Assembly (NCBI GenBank): GCA_963663005.2
Contig: CAXXHH010000012.1
Coordinates: 81,721 to 145,720 of the forward strand
Origin: CAINVV01 sp963663005
Lineage (GTDB): Bacteria > Bacteroidota > Bacteroidia > Bacteroidales > Prolixibacteraceae
Length of the DNA: 64,000 bases
Direction: 5' to 3'
Positions 18,753 to 27,711 of this stretch are shown here, piece after piece. The notes under the pieces were generated by a model. That model searched no databases and was not told the origin of the DNA. It saw only the letters and a list, made by a program, of their open reading frames with translations. Each line of letters begins with the position of its first letter. The stretch's first letter is position 1. The position numbers and the translations under genes are program-made.

Positions 18753-19127
18753 TTATTGCCATTTCCTTTCAGCAAATTCATCAATCATCCTTACTATGCC
18801 CCCAGAGATAATTGCAGAATCGTCTTCCTCTAATATCTGAAGTTCATCGTTTGAGATAACTACAATATCTTCTTTATCAATTAACCACTGTTTCCCTTCA
18901 GTAATAATCAAAATGTCATATTTGTCATATATCCCTAATTTACCGTATGAGATAACCGCCACATCATCTTCATCAATTAGTCGTGGTTTACCATTTGAAA
19001 TAATTACAATTTCATCCTGGTCAATTATCCGTAATTCGCCATTTGAAATGACCACAGTTTCGTCTTCGTCAATAAACTGCTTTTTACCCACTAAGTTTAC
19101 CACATAATCAATTTTATAATTTTCCAT
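18753..19127 (-). CDS. Protein of tandem 16-residue acidic repeats
   Basis: A 124-residue protein built almost entirely of six 16-residue repeats, plus a partial seventh, with a pattern like IDEDEIVVISNGEL: an acidic turn, a beta-like hydrophobic stretch and an NG turn. The spacing is exactly 48 bases. The family is unknown to me. The repeat could form a beta-solenoid or a flat beta stack, and the strong acidity could mimic DNA. It is the second gene in a minus-strand run: its ATG lies one base downstream of the HTH gene's stop, so the pair is probably cotranslated. Confidence 0.6.
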   Translation of the reverse strand: MENYKIDYVVNLVGKKQFIDEDETVVISNGELRIIDQDEIVIISNGKPRLIDEDDVAVISYGKLGIYDKYDILIITEGKQWLIDKEDIVVISNDELQILEEDDSAIISGGIVRMIDEFAERKWQ

Positions 19128-19128
19128 T

Positions 19129-19476
19129 TTATTTATTTTTTAGTTTTCGTTGTGCTGATTTTGAAAGCTCAAGTGAAGCGTTGAATTGCGGCTTTTTTTC
19201 TAGTTGGTTCTCAAACCACGTCTTGAGATTTTTACGGGAGAAAACAAGCCGATTGCCAAAACGCTGATGTGGTATCTCCTTTTTAGCGGTCAACTTGTAA
19301 ATAACTGATTTACGAACAGTAAAACCTAAATCATTTGTTAAGTACTTAAACGCTCCATCAAGATCACACTTGTCAGGTAGATCAACTTGCTTATCAAGCC
19401 GACTACCAATAGCTTCTAATAATGTTTCTTTTACGATTGTTCTGAGAACTCCTTCTGTTGTCTTAATTTTTGCCAT
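19129..19476 (-). CDS. Helix-turn-helix excisionase-like protein
   Basis: A 115-residue DNA-binding protein of the HTH_17/excisionase type. The core is seen as FTVRKSVIYKLTAKKEIPHQ followed by NRLVFSRKNLKTWFEN: a recognition helix plus the wing-like RFGNRLVFSR common to excisionase-like regulators in Bacteroidota elements. It is preceded by ~50 residues of helical, charged sequence. Such proteins control excision or the RepA operon. It heads the run HTH, repeat protein, RepA-like, Toprim on the minus strand, which supports a mobile-element control role. That role is inferred from context. Confidence 0.75.
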   Translation of the reverse strand: MAKIKTTEGVLRTIVKETLLEAIGSRLDKQVDLPDKCDLDGAFKYLTNDLGFTVRKSVIYKLTAKKEIPHQRFGNRLVFSRKNLKTWFENQLEKKPQFNASLELSKSAQRKLKNK

Positions 19477-19644
19477 ATCTTTTTAGTATTAAATTATATG
19501 GGAAAAAATAAGGTGCTTTAAATGTGGGTAATTCTGTGGACACATAAAAGCACATGTAGACTAACTATCAGAATTTCAGAGAATAAAAAACCCACAAAAA
19601 AATATTTTGTGGGTTGATGTGGGTTGATTAGATTTTATTGTCAT

Positions 19645-20648
19645 CTATTTGAAAATAGCATCAACTTTTAATCTAAATTGCTTGTCGACTGCCCTCGTAC
19701 TGTTTAATACGGTACGATTCCCAAAAGTATCAAAGTCACCTCCATAGGTCAATAAAAATGGTTTGACAAAAGAGGCTTTGGTCGGATAAACCGAATTGAT
19801 TTTTGAATCGGTATTATCCTTTTCTTCCCACATTTTATCTATTAAATAGTAGAATCTTGTTTTGTGTAAGATCTTAAAAGTATATAGGTTCCAGGTTTTC
19901 GATTGCAAATATTTCACAAAAATCATTTTCATTATTGCACCCGAAAAATTTCACCATTGAACTCTTTGAAAATACTTTTCAATTTGCGTACGTGTAAAAA
20001 GATAGGTCGTATTTTCATCTGATATAAGATTCTTTAATTCAAAAGGTTTACCCCCGAAATATTCGGTCTTAAAGCCTGTCAGGACTTTTCTTCTTTAGAG
20101 GAACTAATCCTTCGAAAATATTATTGATCTCTATGAATAAATCGATAATCGTCTCTCGCAATAAGCATATTACATAATGATCTGAGTTTTCTGTATCAAA
20201 TTTATCCCTGTTCTCAACCTGTTTTAAAGTGTATTCTTGCAGGTTTTTAGCTAATGTACTCAGGACATGAATTTCTTTATCAACCAAAAATTTTGCATCT
20301 TTTTGAGAATGAGCTTCTTTTATATATGAAATAGTAGTGAGAGATTATTTTTGATCTTTCTGCATCAATTAATTCAAAGTAACAATTGGCTTTTGTTGTT
20401 GGGGGTAACCATTGTTCACCAGAGGGTTTTTTTAGGTGTTTTCTTGGAGAAAAATCACCTCTATCATATGGTGTAGGCTCTAATAAAAAATTTTTTTATT
20501 CCCATTGTTGAAATATATATATTCATCATGATAAAACTCACTATTTACAGTCCAATAGTAATAAATCGGTGATACCGCCTCGTCTTTTGCTAAGTCCGGA
20601 GATAGGTCACCTCCTGCAATTCTTTGGAGTAAATCATAATGGTTCATA
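19645..20648 (-). pseudogene. Hypothetical gene broken by several frameshifts
   Basis: Going leftwards from a start at 20,646, the frame encodes MNHYDLLQRIAGGDLSPDL and then a stop at a long A/T run near 20,490. Good coding sequence continues in another frame (LEPTPYDRGDFSPRKHLKKP), in a third near 20,320 (AKFLVDKEIHVLSTLAKN), and changes again near 20,080 (KVLTGFKTEYFGGKPFEL), followed by a final open piece at 19,645-19,932. Together these would make one protein of ~300 residues. Either the gene has decayed or the sequence has indel errors at homopolymers; at least one break is at such a run. Function not recognised. Confidence 0.6.
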
Positions 20649-20653
20649 TTTTT

Positions 20654-21982
20654 CTATCTTGTTTGTTGTGTATTGTCTACTTTGGGTGATGCCTCGATAT
20701 TCTGAAAATTAGTCAAATAGGCAGCATTTTTAATCCTTTCATCCTGCTCAAAACTTGCCAGATAATTTTCCGTCGTTTTCAAGTCTGCATGCCCCAATGA
20801 CTCAGAAATGAAAGAAATATTAGCCCCAGATCGCTTCAGGACTGTGGCAAAGCTATGCCGAGCAGAATACGTTCGAAGCTTGTCAATTCCAAGAGAATCG
20901 CCGATGACTTTTAGTCGTTTGTTTGTCCTATGAATGAGGTCATGGGTTTTGATTCTTTCTTCCATTGGCGTTTCGTTCCCAGTCAGAAATGGGAATATAA
21001 AGTGACTTGGTTTCTTGTCCTTATTTCCCCATCGGTCAATGATGGCTTGCATTTCGGGAGTTAAGATTGCCTGAATCTCTTTTTTGACATTTGTGGTTCT
21101 TAATGTCTTTGCCCGCAAAAAGCAGATCTCCCCGTTTTGGATATTAGAAAACTTTAATCGCATCAGGTCTTTAAAATTGAGTCCATTACACAGATAACTG
21201 AAAAACCAGAGATCACGGTACATCTGTGTTGTAGGATTTCCATCATCATAGCTGATGATTGTTTTGATTTGTTGTAGGTTTAGAGCCAATTTGCGACCAG
21301 TTCCGGTTGGGATCGAATATTTATCCTCTTCTTTGCCAAATGGGTATTGATACTCCTTAATAATTCCTCCTCGTTTTGCATCGTTCATTAAAGTACGAAG
21401 TGCTCTCAGGTACATACCAATTGTCGAATAGCTTCTCCCTTCTTTTAACATGTATTTCTCATATCTCTTGAGCCAGTCTACAGTAATATCTGAGAACTGT
21501 AAGTTTTGGCCTTCAAATTTTTCGATACTTGATAGGGCACAGCTGTAAAACAGTTGTGTGCCAGCTCTTCCTTCTTCTTCAAGACTTTTAATTTTAGCCT
21601 TTATTGCACTGTTGAGAGTGTCAGTAACACATTTACCCAGGTTGCTGTTAAGAGAGGCAAAAGAGAACTTCCCTTCGGACTCTAGAGATTGAACAAGAGT
21701 TCTAACCGTATCAAAAGAACTCTGAATATCTTTTCTTAATTCTGCGGATTTCTTACTTTTAGATTCGGGTAACAAGTTCCATTCATTCTTTGTTGATGTC
21801 TTGCCGGTCGAGTAGTATTTTCTAACTCGTTTGGCAGTGACACGAATTTTTACCGGATAATTGCCTTTGACAGTTTCTCTTCGAGTATCGAGGATGGAAG
21901 CTATGGTAATTCCGTTTATGGCATAGTTAAACATAGTCGTCTTAATCTTAGTAGTGGGTGTATTTGCACACACAATTTGCAC
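20654..21982 (-). CDS. int: Arm-type tyrosine recombinase (integrase)
   Basis: A 442-residue integrase of the Bacteroidota arm-type group. The N-terminus is an arm-site binding domain (TRRETVKGNYPVKIRVTAK), followed by a SAM-like core-binding domain near 130-220 and a catalytic domain. In the catalytic domain the second arginine box is SARHSFATVL, and LGHADLKTTENYL contains the histidine and the nucleophilic tyrosine. The first box (GLNFKDLMRL) lacks the usual arginine, as in IntDOT-like relatives, where that residue is also replaced. It lies ~130 bases from a 3'-half tRNA-Met sequence that is its likely attachment site. No conjugation genes are seen in the window, so self-transfer is not shown. 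Confidence 0.92.
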   Translation of the reverse strand: MQIVCANTPTTKIKTTMFNYAINGITIASILDTRRETVKGNYPVKIRVTAKRVRKYYSTGKTSTKNEWNLLPESKSKKSAELRKDIQSSFDTVRTLVQSLESEGKFSFASLNSNLGKCVTDTLNSAIKAKIKSLEEEGRAGTQLFYSCALSSIEKFEGQNLQFSDITVDWLKRYEKYMLKEGRSYSTIGMYLRALRTLMNDAKRGGIIKEYQYPFGKEEDKYSIPTGTGRKLALNLQQIKTIISYDDGNPTTQMYRDLWFFSYLCNGLNFKDLMRLKFSNIQNGEICFLRAKTLRTTNVKKEIQAILTPEMQAIIDRWGNKDKKPSHFIFPFLTGNETPMEERIKTHDLIHRTNKRLKVIGDSLGIDKLRTYSARHSFATVLKRSGANISFISESLGHADLKTTENYLASFEQDERIKNAAYLTNFQNIEASPKVDNTQQTR

Positions 21983-22110
21983 ACAAATATAGAGAAAGGA
22001 CGAAAATTGATACTATAAGACGAAAAAGAAAATGACTTTATATTGCTGTTATTACAGCATATTTAATAAGAATTGAAAAAGCACGAAAAATGGTGAAAAG
22101 AGAAATTTAG

Positions 22111-22157
22111 TGACTCATAATCAGGGGGTCGTAGGATCATGCCCTACTGGGCCCACC
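22111..22157 (+). repeat. 3'-half tRNA-Met(CAU) remnant, likely integrase attachment site
   Basis: The stretch reads as the anticodon loop CTCATAA flanked by TGA/TCA, a T-arm GTAGG/CCTAC (22,131-22,135 with 22,143-22,147), then TGGGCCC, A and CC as the 3' acceptor strand of a tRNA-Met. The 5' half is absent and the T-loop (ATCATGC) lacks the TTC consensus, so it is not a functional tRNA gene. A tRNA 3' end beside an integrase is the classic mark of an integrated element. The partner site, with a whole tRNA, is not in the window, so the element probably extends beyond the left edge. Confidence 0.6.
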
Positions 22158-22166
22158 CTCAGAATC

Positions 22167-22205
22167 AAAACACTTACAAGGCAGACTTGTAGGTGTTTTG
22201 TTTTT
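22167..22205 (+). terminator. Hairpin terminator beyond the tRNA remnant
   Basis: AAAACACTTACAAG at 22,167-22,180 pairs with CTTGTAGGTGTTTT at 22,186-22,199 with one G-T pair, followed by Ts. It fits the terminator of the tRNA gene retained on the right side of the attachment site. Confidence 0.6.
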
Positions 22206-22483
22206 ACGCCAGGAAGACGCCAGGATTTTGAGATTTTTAGAGGATTTGTGCTGAAAATATTGGCACGGAACTTCGTTTATTTTTAAACGAATTATCAATC
22301 CTAACAGCTAGATGAAGTCGGTCTAACTTCTGCATATAATGACTCTTAACAGTCGATCACTTTGCATGAGGGATTGCAATGTTGTATCCGTATTCCCCAT
22401 ACAAAACTCCGAAGTGAGACGAATTATGGCAAACCCTCTGAAACCCATAATTAAATATGGCGATAATTGGTGGCTTGGTAATA
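22206..22483. other. Intergenic gap, nothing recognised
   Basis: About 280 bases between the terminator and the end of the DrmAB-type gene run. No gene or clear element seen. Confidence 0.4.
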
Positions 22484-23413
22484 CTATTGTGATAATATCT
22501 CATGTATTTTCAAATAAATATTTCCAGTCTGTGAAGCATGTCGTCTTTTCCTTAATAAAAGTTGAAGCATATCAATTCTACCCTCTAAAACTGCCATCAA
22601 ATCTGAACCATCCATCAATATCATCAGTCTACGACCTGTAGAATGAGCTTTGACTGCATCTTCTGAGAATCCATTTATTGAACAAAATAATCCTAATGTA
22701 TTATCGAGCTTTCTTGTTAATTTACCACTAAATGCATCTAAATCTTGGATGTTACACAATTCTTGTTGCCACTTGCCTTCAAATAAATAATCGTTATTTT
22801 CGAATGTAAATGCACCATCAATTTGTTCTCCTTGTATCCTAAATGATGCCTTTGGATCTAAATCAAACAAAATGAACAACTCCTTTATAATCTTTTCTAA
22901 TTTGAATCCTCTCGCTTGCGGATCAGTTGAGCTAACTAACTGAAAAAAGTCAATTTTTATTTCATCTAATTTTTGCTGTACATCTTGTATTTTCAAAGAA
23001 CTTTCATACGCATTCTTCCGTCTTTCTTCCTGTTTTTTCAAATTTTCGACTAGATCTTGATGTCCTTTAGCTTGTTTCCTTAATGCCTCGACAGCAACTT
23101 TTGCAATCTTTGCTTTTTCTTTTCCATCATCAAGTCTCTCTAGATGTGAAAAATCTTCTATTTTAGATATTTCAGTAATTAGTCTTAGCAAATCATTCTG
23201 ATAAGTATCCTGATGCTTCGCAAGAAAGTTAACCAAATTTGAAGCTATATTCCTTTTATAGTCATCCCAATTAAGTTTCGATAATATTGTGGAATCTGAG
23301 ATAGTATGTGTTAAAAAACTCCTTAACTCAGATTTATACCAATAAATGTGTGTCAATGCTTCAGCAAGTGCATTTATTGCAACAGGCGAAATTACTTTTC
23401 TTGAACTATCCAT
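22484..23413 (-). CDS. Mrr-like restriction endonuclease protein
   Basis: A 309-residue protein with a PD-(D/E)XK core in the C-terminal half: GFKLEKIIKELF, then EQIDGAF, then YLFEGKWQ, giving the E...QxDG...ExK order of Mrr-like endonucleases. The first ~190 residues are helical, including a coiled-coil stretch rich in K and E (LVENLKKQEERRK), and begin with an ALTHIYWYKSELRSFL segment common to such effector proteins. I take the start at 23,413 because this homologous segment begins there; an upstream in-frame start would add ten residues. It is the last gene of a minus-strand run headed by DrmA/DrmB-like genes and is probably one of the nucleolytic effectors. Target unknown. Confidence 0.72.
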   Translation of the reverse strand: MDSSRKVISPVAINALAEALTHIYWYKSELRSFLTHTISDSTILSKLNWDDYKRNIASNLVNFLAKHQDTYQNDLLRLITEISKIEDFSHLERLDDGKEKAKIAKVAVEALRKQAKGHQDLVENLKKQEERRKNAYESSLKIQDVQQKLDEIKIDFFQLVSSTDPQARGFKLEKIIKELFILFDLDPKASFRIQGEQIDGAFTFENNDYLFEGKWQQELCNIQDLDAFSGKLTRKLDNTLGLFCSINGFSEDAVKAHSTGRRLMILMDGSDLMAVLEGRIDMLQLLLRKRRHASQTGNIYLKIHEILSQ

Positions 23414-23463
23414 GATTGTATATATTTTTAACCTTGATGCCAACCTAGGTGCCTACAATGGAA

Positions 23464-24588
23464 TTATTGAATAATCTCAATATACAAGCTATCTAACCTT
23501 TCAGTTACTAAAATTGGCCAACTTTGTTTGACGAGAATCTCACCAATTACATCATTGGAAGGATGTCCATATGTATTATTTGTGCCAACAGATATAGGAC
23601 AGCAATAATGATTATTCAAAATTTTATTATTAAATGACTTTATGTCTCCGTGGTGAGGAATTTGAATTGTTCCAACATTATCCCAACAAAAATTAAAAAT
23701 ATTTACAATATTCACAATTTTTAAATCAGTGTCTCCAGTATAGATACATCCTACCTTATCATAAGCAAGTCTATAAAGAGAGGAACGACAATAACGTAAT
23801 GGATTACAATAGGATACCTTCTTGAGTTGATTAATCTTTGTTAATGGTCCAGAATATAAAAGCATGGAATTCTGATTAATTTTCCCTTCCAACTTGTCAT
23901 AAATGATTTTGAATTTTTTCCCACCTTCCCTTTTGGTAAGTTTGACATCTTTTATTATTTCGTCAAGGGTGTATGATGAGTCAGACTTCAGTCTCTCACA
24001 ATCAAAACCCTCCTTTTGTAGCTCAGTAATTAAATTGGTACTTCTTTTTTTAAATTCATAATTGAATGGGATAAAAACCCAGTCTTTTGATCGATTTAAT
24101 GTAATAGCATTTCCACTTTCAATCACAATAGTGTTTTTATCGTTTTTTGGTATATCATCTATAATCTGAGGTTCAACACTTTCATTCATTATTCCTTCAT
24201 TATTCTCTGTCGGATTCACATATATTATCCTAGTGTCAATCCCAAAATATTCCTGAGGATTACTTATTAAGGTTAATAAGTCAAAGTTTAATATCCTAAA
24301 AATATTTGATAAAATATTCTTTTCATTTTCATGTAAAAGCGGCAATACAACTCGTTTAATTTCTTTTACATGATTCTTTAAAGTAGGTATCTTTGAGATG
24401 TGATCGAAATCGAAATGAGATATAAATAAAAGATCAATTACATCATCCTCTTTGAATGATTGTGTTACAACTTTATCAGATAATTTTGAATTTCTCCAAT
24501 TACCGCAATCATATACGATATTGATATTCTCATGTCTTTCTGAGTAAAAGGCACCTTGACCTATTGGGTGAAATATTCTTTGTATCAT
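23464..24588 (-). CDS. Metallo-beta-lactamase-fold hydrolase
   Basis: A 374-residue MBL-fold protein. The metal-binding HxHxDH signature is present in altered form as SHFDFDH near residue 80, where the second histidine is replaced by aspartate, followed by GCIYTGDTD, IPHHGD and YGHPS, which supply the later ligands of the fold. The beginning (FHPIGQGAFYSERH) is typical of MBL proteins beside nuclease genes and of the ComEC-like branch. Nuclease, phosphodiesterase or nucleotidase activity are all possible. It lies 51 bases upstream of the Mrr-like gene (start) and 42 bases downstream of the PD-(D/E)XK gene's stop, so it is part of the same run. Its role in the run is not known. Confidence 0.75.
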   Translation of the reverse strand: MIQRIFHPIGQGAFYSERHENINIVYDCGNWRNSKLSDKVVTQSFKEDDVIDLLFISHFDFDHISKIPTLKNHVKEIKRVVLPLLHENEKNILSNIFRILNFDLLTLISNPQEYFGIDTRIIYVNPTENNEGIMNESVEPQIIDDIPKNDKNTIVIESGNAITLNRSKDWVFIPFNYEFKKRSTNLITELQKEGFDCERLKSDSSYTLDEIIKDVKLTKREGGKKFKIIYDKLEGKINQNSMLLYSGPLTKINQLKKVSYCNPLRYCRSSLYRLAYDKVGCIYTGDTDLKIVNIVNIFNFCWDNVGTIQIPHHGDIKSFNNKILNNHYCCPISVGTNNTYGHPSNDVIGEILVKQSWPILVTERLDSLYIEIIQ

Positions 24589-24630
24589 GAAAATTTTATT
24601 TTAGAGAGAGAAATTAGAGTCACAGTATTT

Positions 24631-25668
24631 CTATTTTGTATTGTACAATTCTCTGTACCAATTTATCCATTTGAGAAGTTCTTTGTCATCAATCTTATAT
24701 GCAGCATTAAGAATTTCAGATGATGTAAAAACTGAGAACTTGGGATTATCATTTATCAATTCCTTGTAGTCGGCAATTGACTGAGATAAAGCGTGATTAT
24801 CTGGATGATACACAACTGAAAAATGAACATATTTATATTTTCCCTTTTTCTCGAGAGCAAAACCTAAAAGTTGGTTTCTCCATAATTGATTCATCCCTCC
24901 TTTAAAAGCACACATTAAATGCTTTGAATGGTTTGCAAAAAATGATTGATTTGCTTCAGTGATGTTCCAATATTCATAATTGCAAACATCATGGTAATAA
25001 CAGCTACTTTTGTCTTCTAATATTTCGGTGAATGATTTTTTGCAAATATGTTTGGCTTTGTTTCTCCCTTTGCTTTTATAGCCGCCGCATTCTGTAAATT
25101 CTTCTTCTCTTAGTTTATGTTCAACCAACCACAAACAAAGTTCCTCCTTATTGTTAATGTATGAGATGGCGATGTCGGAATCTGTACCGGCAAAGGCTGA
25201 GTGATCTTTTAAAACTCCCTTTTCCTTGTTAGAATTTCCGTCCCAGTATTCGATTCTGAAACCTTTGTATAAATCCTCAATGGCCAGCCGGCAATAATTT
25301 GGAATTATTTGCTCCAAAATATCATTGACATTCGCACTCAATAAAATGGGCAAAAACAGGTTTGCGTTAGCAGCTTGTGAGCTTGCCATATGATTGAAAT
25401 GCTTATGAAATTTAAAATCAAATTTCTCTTTTAGTAATTTTAAATCGGCTAAAACAGAAGGATAAATTAATGGGAATGAATCATGAACAGATTCTGGTAG
25501 GATGGCATCATAAGGCAATAGATTTCCTTTAGGATCTTTATTCCATCCGACTTCTTTTGTAATATATTTCCACTTCCAATTAATAAGGTGGACAAATAAT
25601 CTTAGTTGAAAGTCGCTTAGCTTATTGGGTAGTTTGTATATAACACCGTCGACAATTTGTTCTTTCAT
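24631..25668 (-). CDS. PD-(D/E)XK nuclease-like protein, PGN_0703-type
   Basis: A 345-residue protein related to the one at 3,891-4,829. The core is GTDSDIAISY, then LWLVEHKLREEE, fitting the D...ExK pattern of PD-(D/E)XK nucleases. An upstream ASSQAANANLFLPIL is the counterpart of LLSSQVSCVNHLFFL in the first. The two differ elsewhere, so this is a family resemblance rather than a duplication of recent date. It is downstream of the DrmB-like gene by 162 bases and upstream of the MBL gene. In this gene run it may be the nuclease that DrmC supplies in DISARM; that is inference. Confidence 0.68.
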   Translation of the reverse strand: MKEQIVDGVIYKLPNKLSDFQLRLFVHLINWKWKYITKEVGWNKDPKGNLLPYDAILPESVHDSFPLIYPSVLADLKLLKEKFDFKFHKHFNHMASSQAANANLFLPILLSANVNDILEQIIPNYCRLAIEDLYKGFRIEYWDGNSNKEKGVLKDHSAFAGTDSDIAISYINNKEELCLWLVEHKLREEEFTECGGYKSKGRNKAKHICKKSFTEILEDKSSCYYHDVCNYEYWNITEANQSFFANHSKHLMCAFKGGMNQLWRNQLLGFALEKKGKYKYVHFSVVYHPDNHALSQSIADYKELINDNPKFSVFTSSEILNAAYKIDDKELLKWINWYRELYNTK

Positions 25669-25830
25669 ATTGTTAAAATGTAATTTTCGTACTTCACTTG
25701 ATCGAATTCACTAAAATTGACTGTTTATTAGCAGATTAGAGACGAACCATTTTTTTAGCGAAATGACAATCTGTGAAATTAGATTATGTTCTACTGATTC
25801 ACCTAAGATACTTTTTGTTCATTCATTTAT

Positions 25831-27708
25831 TTATAGTAAATTAAAAAACCCAATTTCAGGATTGTCTAAAGTTCCAATCAACATTGCCCGATCAAGCAAC
25901 ATATTTGATTCTTCACAACAAGTTTCAGGAAGTAGTGCGCAATTATGACAAGCTGCTAGGTTACATGAATTTGGGCCTTGTCCATGACTGTCAATACAGA
26001 TTGGATCGCTTGAACACCACCTTGCATTTTCAATGGCGTTGTAGACTATTGTTTCAAGATTGCCCTGTTTCCCTTGTCTTACAAGTCCACCCAGTGAGCC
26101 TTCTGAATCACCTGATGCCGTGTAAATTAAAACTCCATTCATCGTTTCCTCTGGAAAATCAAGGTTGCAATAAATTCTTTCTCTTAATGCAGAGCTCCCA
26201 TAGCCGCATTCATAACTGAATTGATTTATTACCAGATGAGCAAATGTGTGAATCAAAATGAACTCAGGTTTTATTTGTCTTATTATTTGTCCTTTTGCTT
26301 GTCTGGGTTGGTTATAGTTTTGCGATAAAAATGTTGCTCTGGCAACAACTTCTTTTTTATTTACCCATTCCTTTAATTTAATTTCACTAAATTCAAAAAA
26401 CACTCCTTCCCCTTTGACAACAATAGCAGGAAGCCAAGTGATACTTCTTCCAAGTTTTATGAATTCCTTTTTTGCCTCTAATGTTTTACCATCATCAGGA
26501 AGCCACCTTGAAAAGCCAACAAACGCTCTTGTTTCTCTTAATTTGTGTAATAAACCAATACTTGTGAAACCCCTATTGATCGCTCCTCCTATTTCTAAAT
26601 CATCATATGAATCCGCTAATTTTTTTGTAACAAAAAAATCTTGGTTTTCACCTCCAGCCTCAGCAAGAATTGCATCATATTCCATCTTACGGTATTTTTC
26701 CTCTGAGTCATCAATAATTGAGTTTTCAGGGCCTAAGATTCTTTTTCCCGCAGCCTCTAACAATTTTAAGGTGTAAATTTCTTTTTTATCTTCGGCAAAA
26801 TTTCTTTCGGCAACCAGTTCAAATCTCATTCTTTGAAAGTTTCCATTTTCCATTCCTGTTGTTAGGAACCCCCAATTTTTTTCCAACACTTCAACTAATT
26901 TACGATCAACTGAGTTTTCCCACTGAGGCAAATATATTGAACTACGAACTTGAGAAAAGTATACGTTTGATGCACCCTTCTGCACAATGATTAAATGTTC
27001 ACCACAATGGGTGGTGTTATTTCTTTCTCCTTCCTGACCTAACCATGGTCTGCCTCCGGAACAGGTAACTCCAATTTTCGTTAAAGACTGATCATTGAAT
27101 GCTCCCGCCATAGATTTGAATGCTCCACAACTACATGATATTTCAATACCGGATAAAGTACCTGAACTTCTCCCGGCTCTTAACCTTAAACTGTGATATC
27201 CTTCCGGACGTGCACCTCCATGTAACCATTCAATAAAAGGAAAATCTTCAATGTGGCCTTGCGCACAGATTGCAATAAAGCGTACTGGTATTAATTTCTG
27301 TCTATTTCTTGCTGCTATCTCATTACAAGACCTACCTGAACCAAAAGTAACTCCTGAACAAGTTGGTTTCTGAGAATCATATAAAGACACTTTTTCCATA
27401 TGCCCACATCGAGTGCAATAGTGCCATCGTGGAAATCTAACAAAAGGAATTTTCAAGGATGGATTTGTAACTCCTTGTCCCGGATCTCTAAAATCAGGAG
27501 GTAATCTGAAGTCAGTAACTTTTAATCTCTTTGCAAGGCGTGGTTCTTGAATTTTAAATTCATCAAGTTCGGTAATCGTTCTGAATTTTTCCTCCCACAT
27601 ATCAAGTCCCAATACCATTAATGATTCATCCTTCGGGAAATTTATCATTTGCCCAACTCCCCACGGAGAAATTAATTGGGATCGTCTTATTGGTTTTCTA
27701 GCTGGCAT
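25831..27708 (-). CDS. drmB: DrmB-like DUF1998 protein
   Basis: A 625-residue protein matching DrmB of DISARM-type systems. The N-terminus (RRSQLISPWGVGQMINFP) is characteristic. A zinc-binding CTRCGH near residue 98 is followed by a second cysteine cluster (CSCGAF). The DUF1998 part ends the protein: HTFAHLVINQFSYECGYG, ASGDSEGSLGGLV, and a cysteine-rich tail with CHNCALLPETCCEE. DrmB works with the DrmA helicase in blocking incoming phage DNA. The start lies 3 bases beyond the DrmA-like stop on the same strand, so they are cotranscribed. The identification as a DrmB-family protein is solid; that this locus is full DISARM is not, because other core genes are missing. Confidence 0.9.
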   Translation of the reverse strand: MPARKPIRRSQLISPWGVGQMINFPKDESLMVLGLDMWEEKFRTITELDEFKIQEPRLAKRLKVTDFRLPPDFRDPGQGVTNPSLKIPFVRFPRWHYCTRCGHMEKVSLYDSQKPTCSGVTFGSGRSCNEIAARNRQKLIPVRFIAICAQGHIEDFPFIEWLHGGARPEGYHSLRLRAGRSSGTLSGIEISCSCGAFKSMAGAFNDQSLTKIGVTCSGGRPWLGQEGERNNTTHCGEHLIIVQKGASNVYFSQVRSSIYLPQWENSVDRKLVEVLEKNWGFLTTGMENGNFQRMRFELVAERNFAEDKKEIYTLKLLEAAGKRILGPENSIIDDSEEKYRKMEYDAILAEAGGENQDFFVTKKLADSYDDLEIGGAINRGFTSIGLLHKLRETRAFVGFSRWLPDDGKTLEAKKEFIKLGRSITWLPAIVVKGEGVFFEFSEIKLKEWVNKKEVVARATFLSQNYNQPRQAKGQIIRQIKPEFILIHTFAHLVINQFSYECGYGSSALRERIYCNLDFPEETMNGVLIYTASGDSEGSLGGLVRQGKQGNLETIVYNAIENARWCSSDPICIDSHGQGPNSCNLAACHNCALLPETCCEESNMLLDRAMLIGTLDNPEIGFFNLL

Positions 27709-27711
27709 AAT

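Noticed and set aside
18753..19127. CRISPR-like or simple DNA repeat
   Set aside because: The 48-base periodicity is a protein repeat: the frame is open throughout and variation is mostly at the amino-acid level.
22111..22157. Complete tRNA-Met gene
   Set aside because: No 5' acceptor strand or D-arm is present upstream, and the T-loop lacks TTC; only the 3' half matches.
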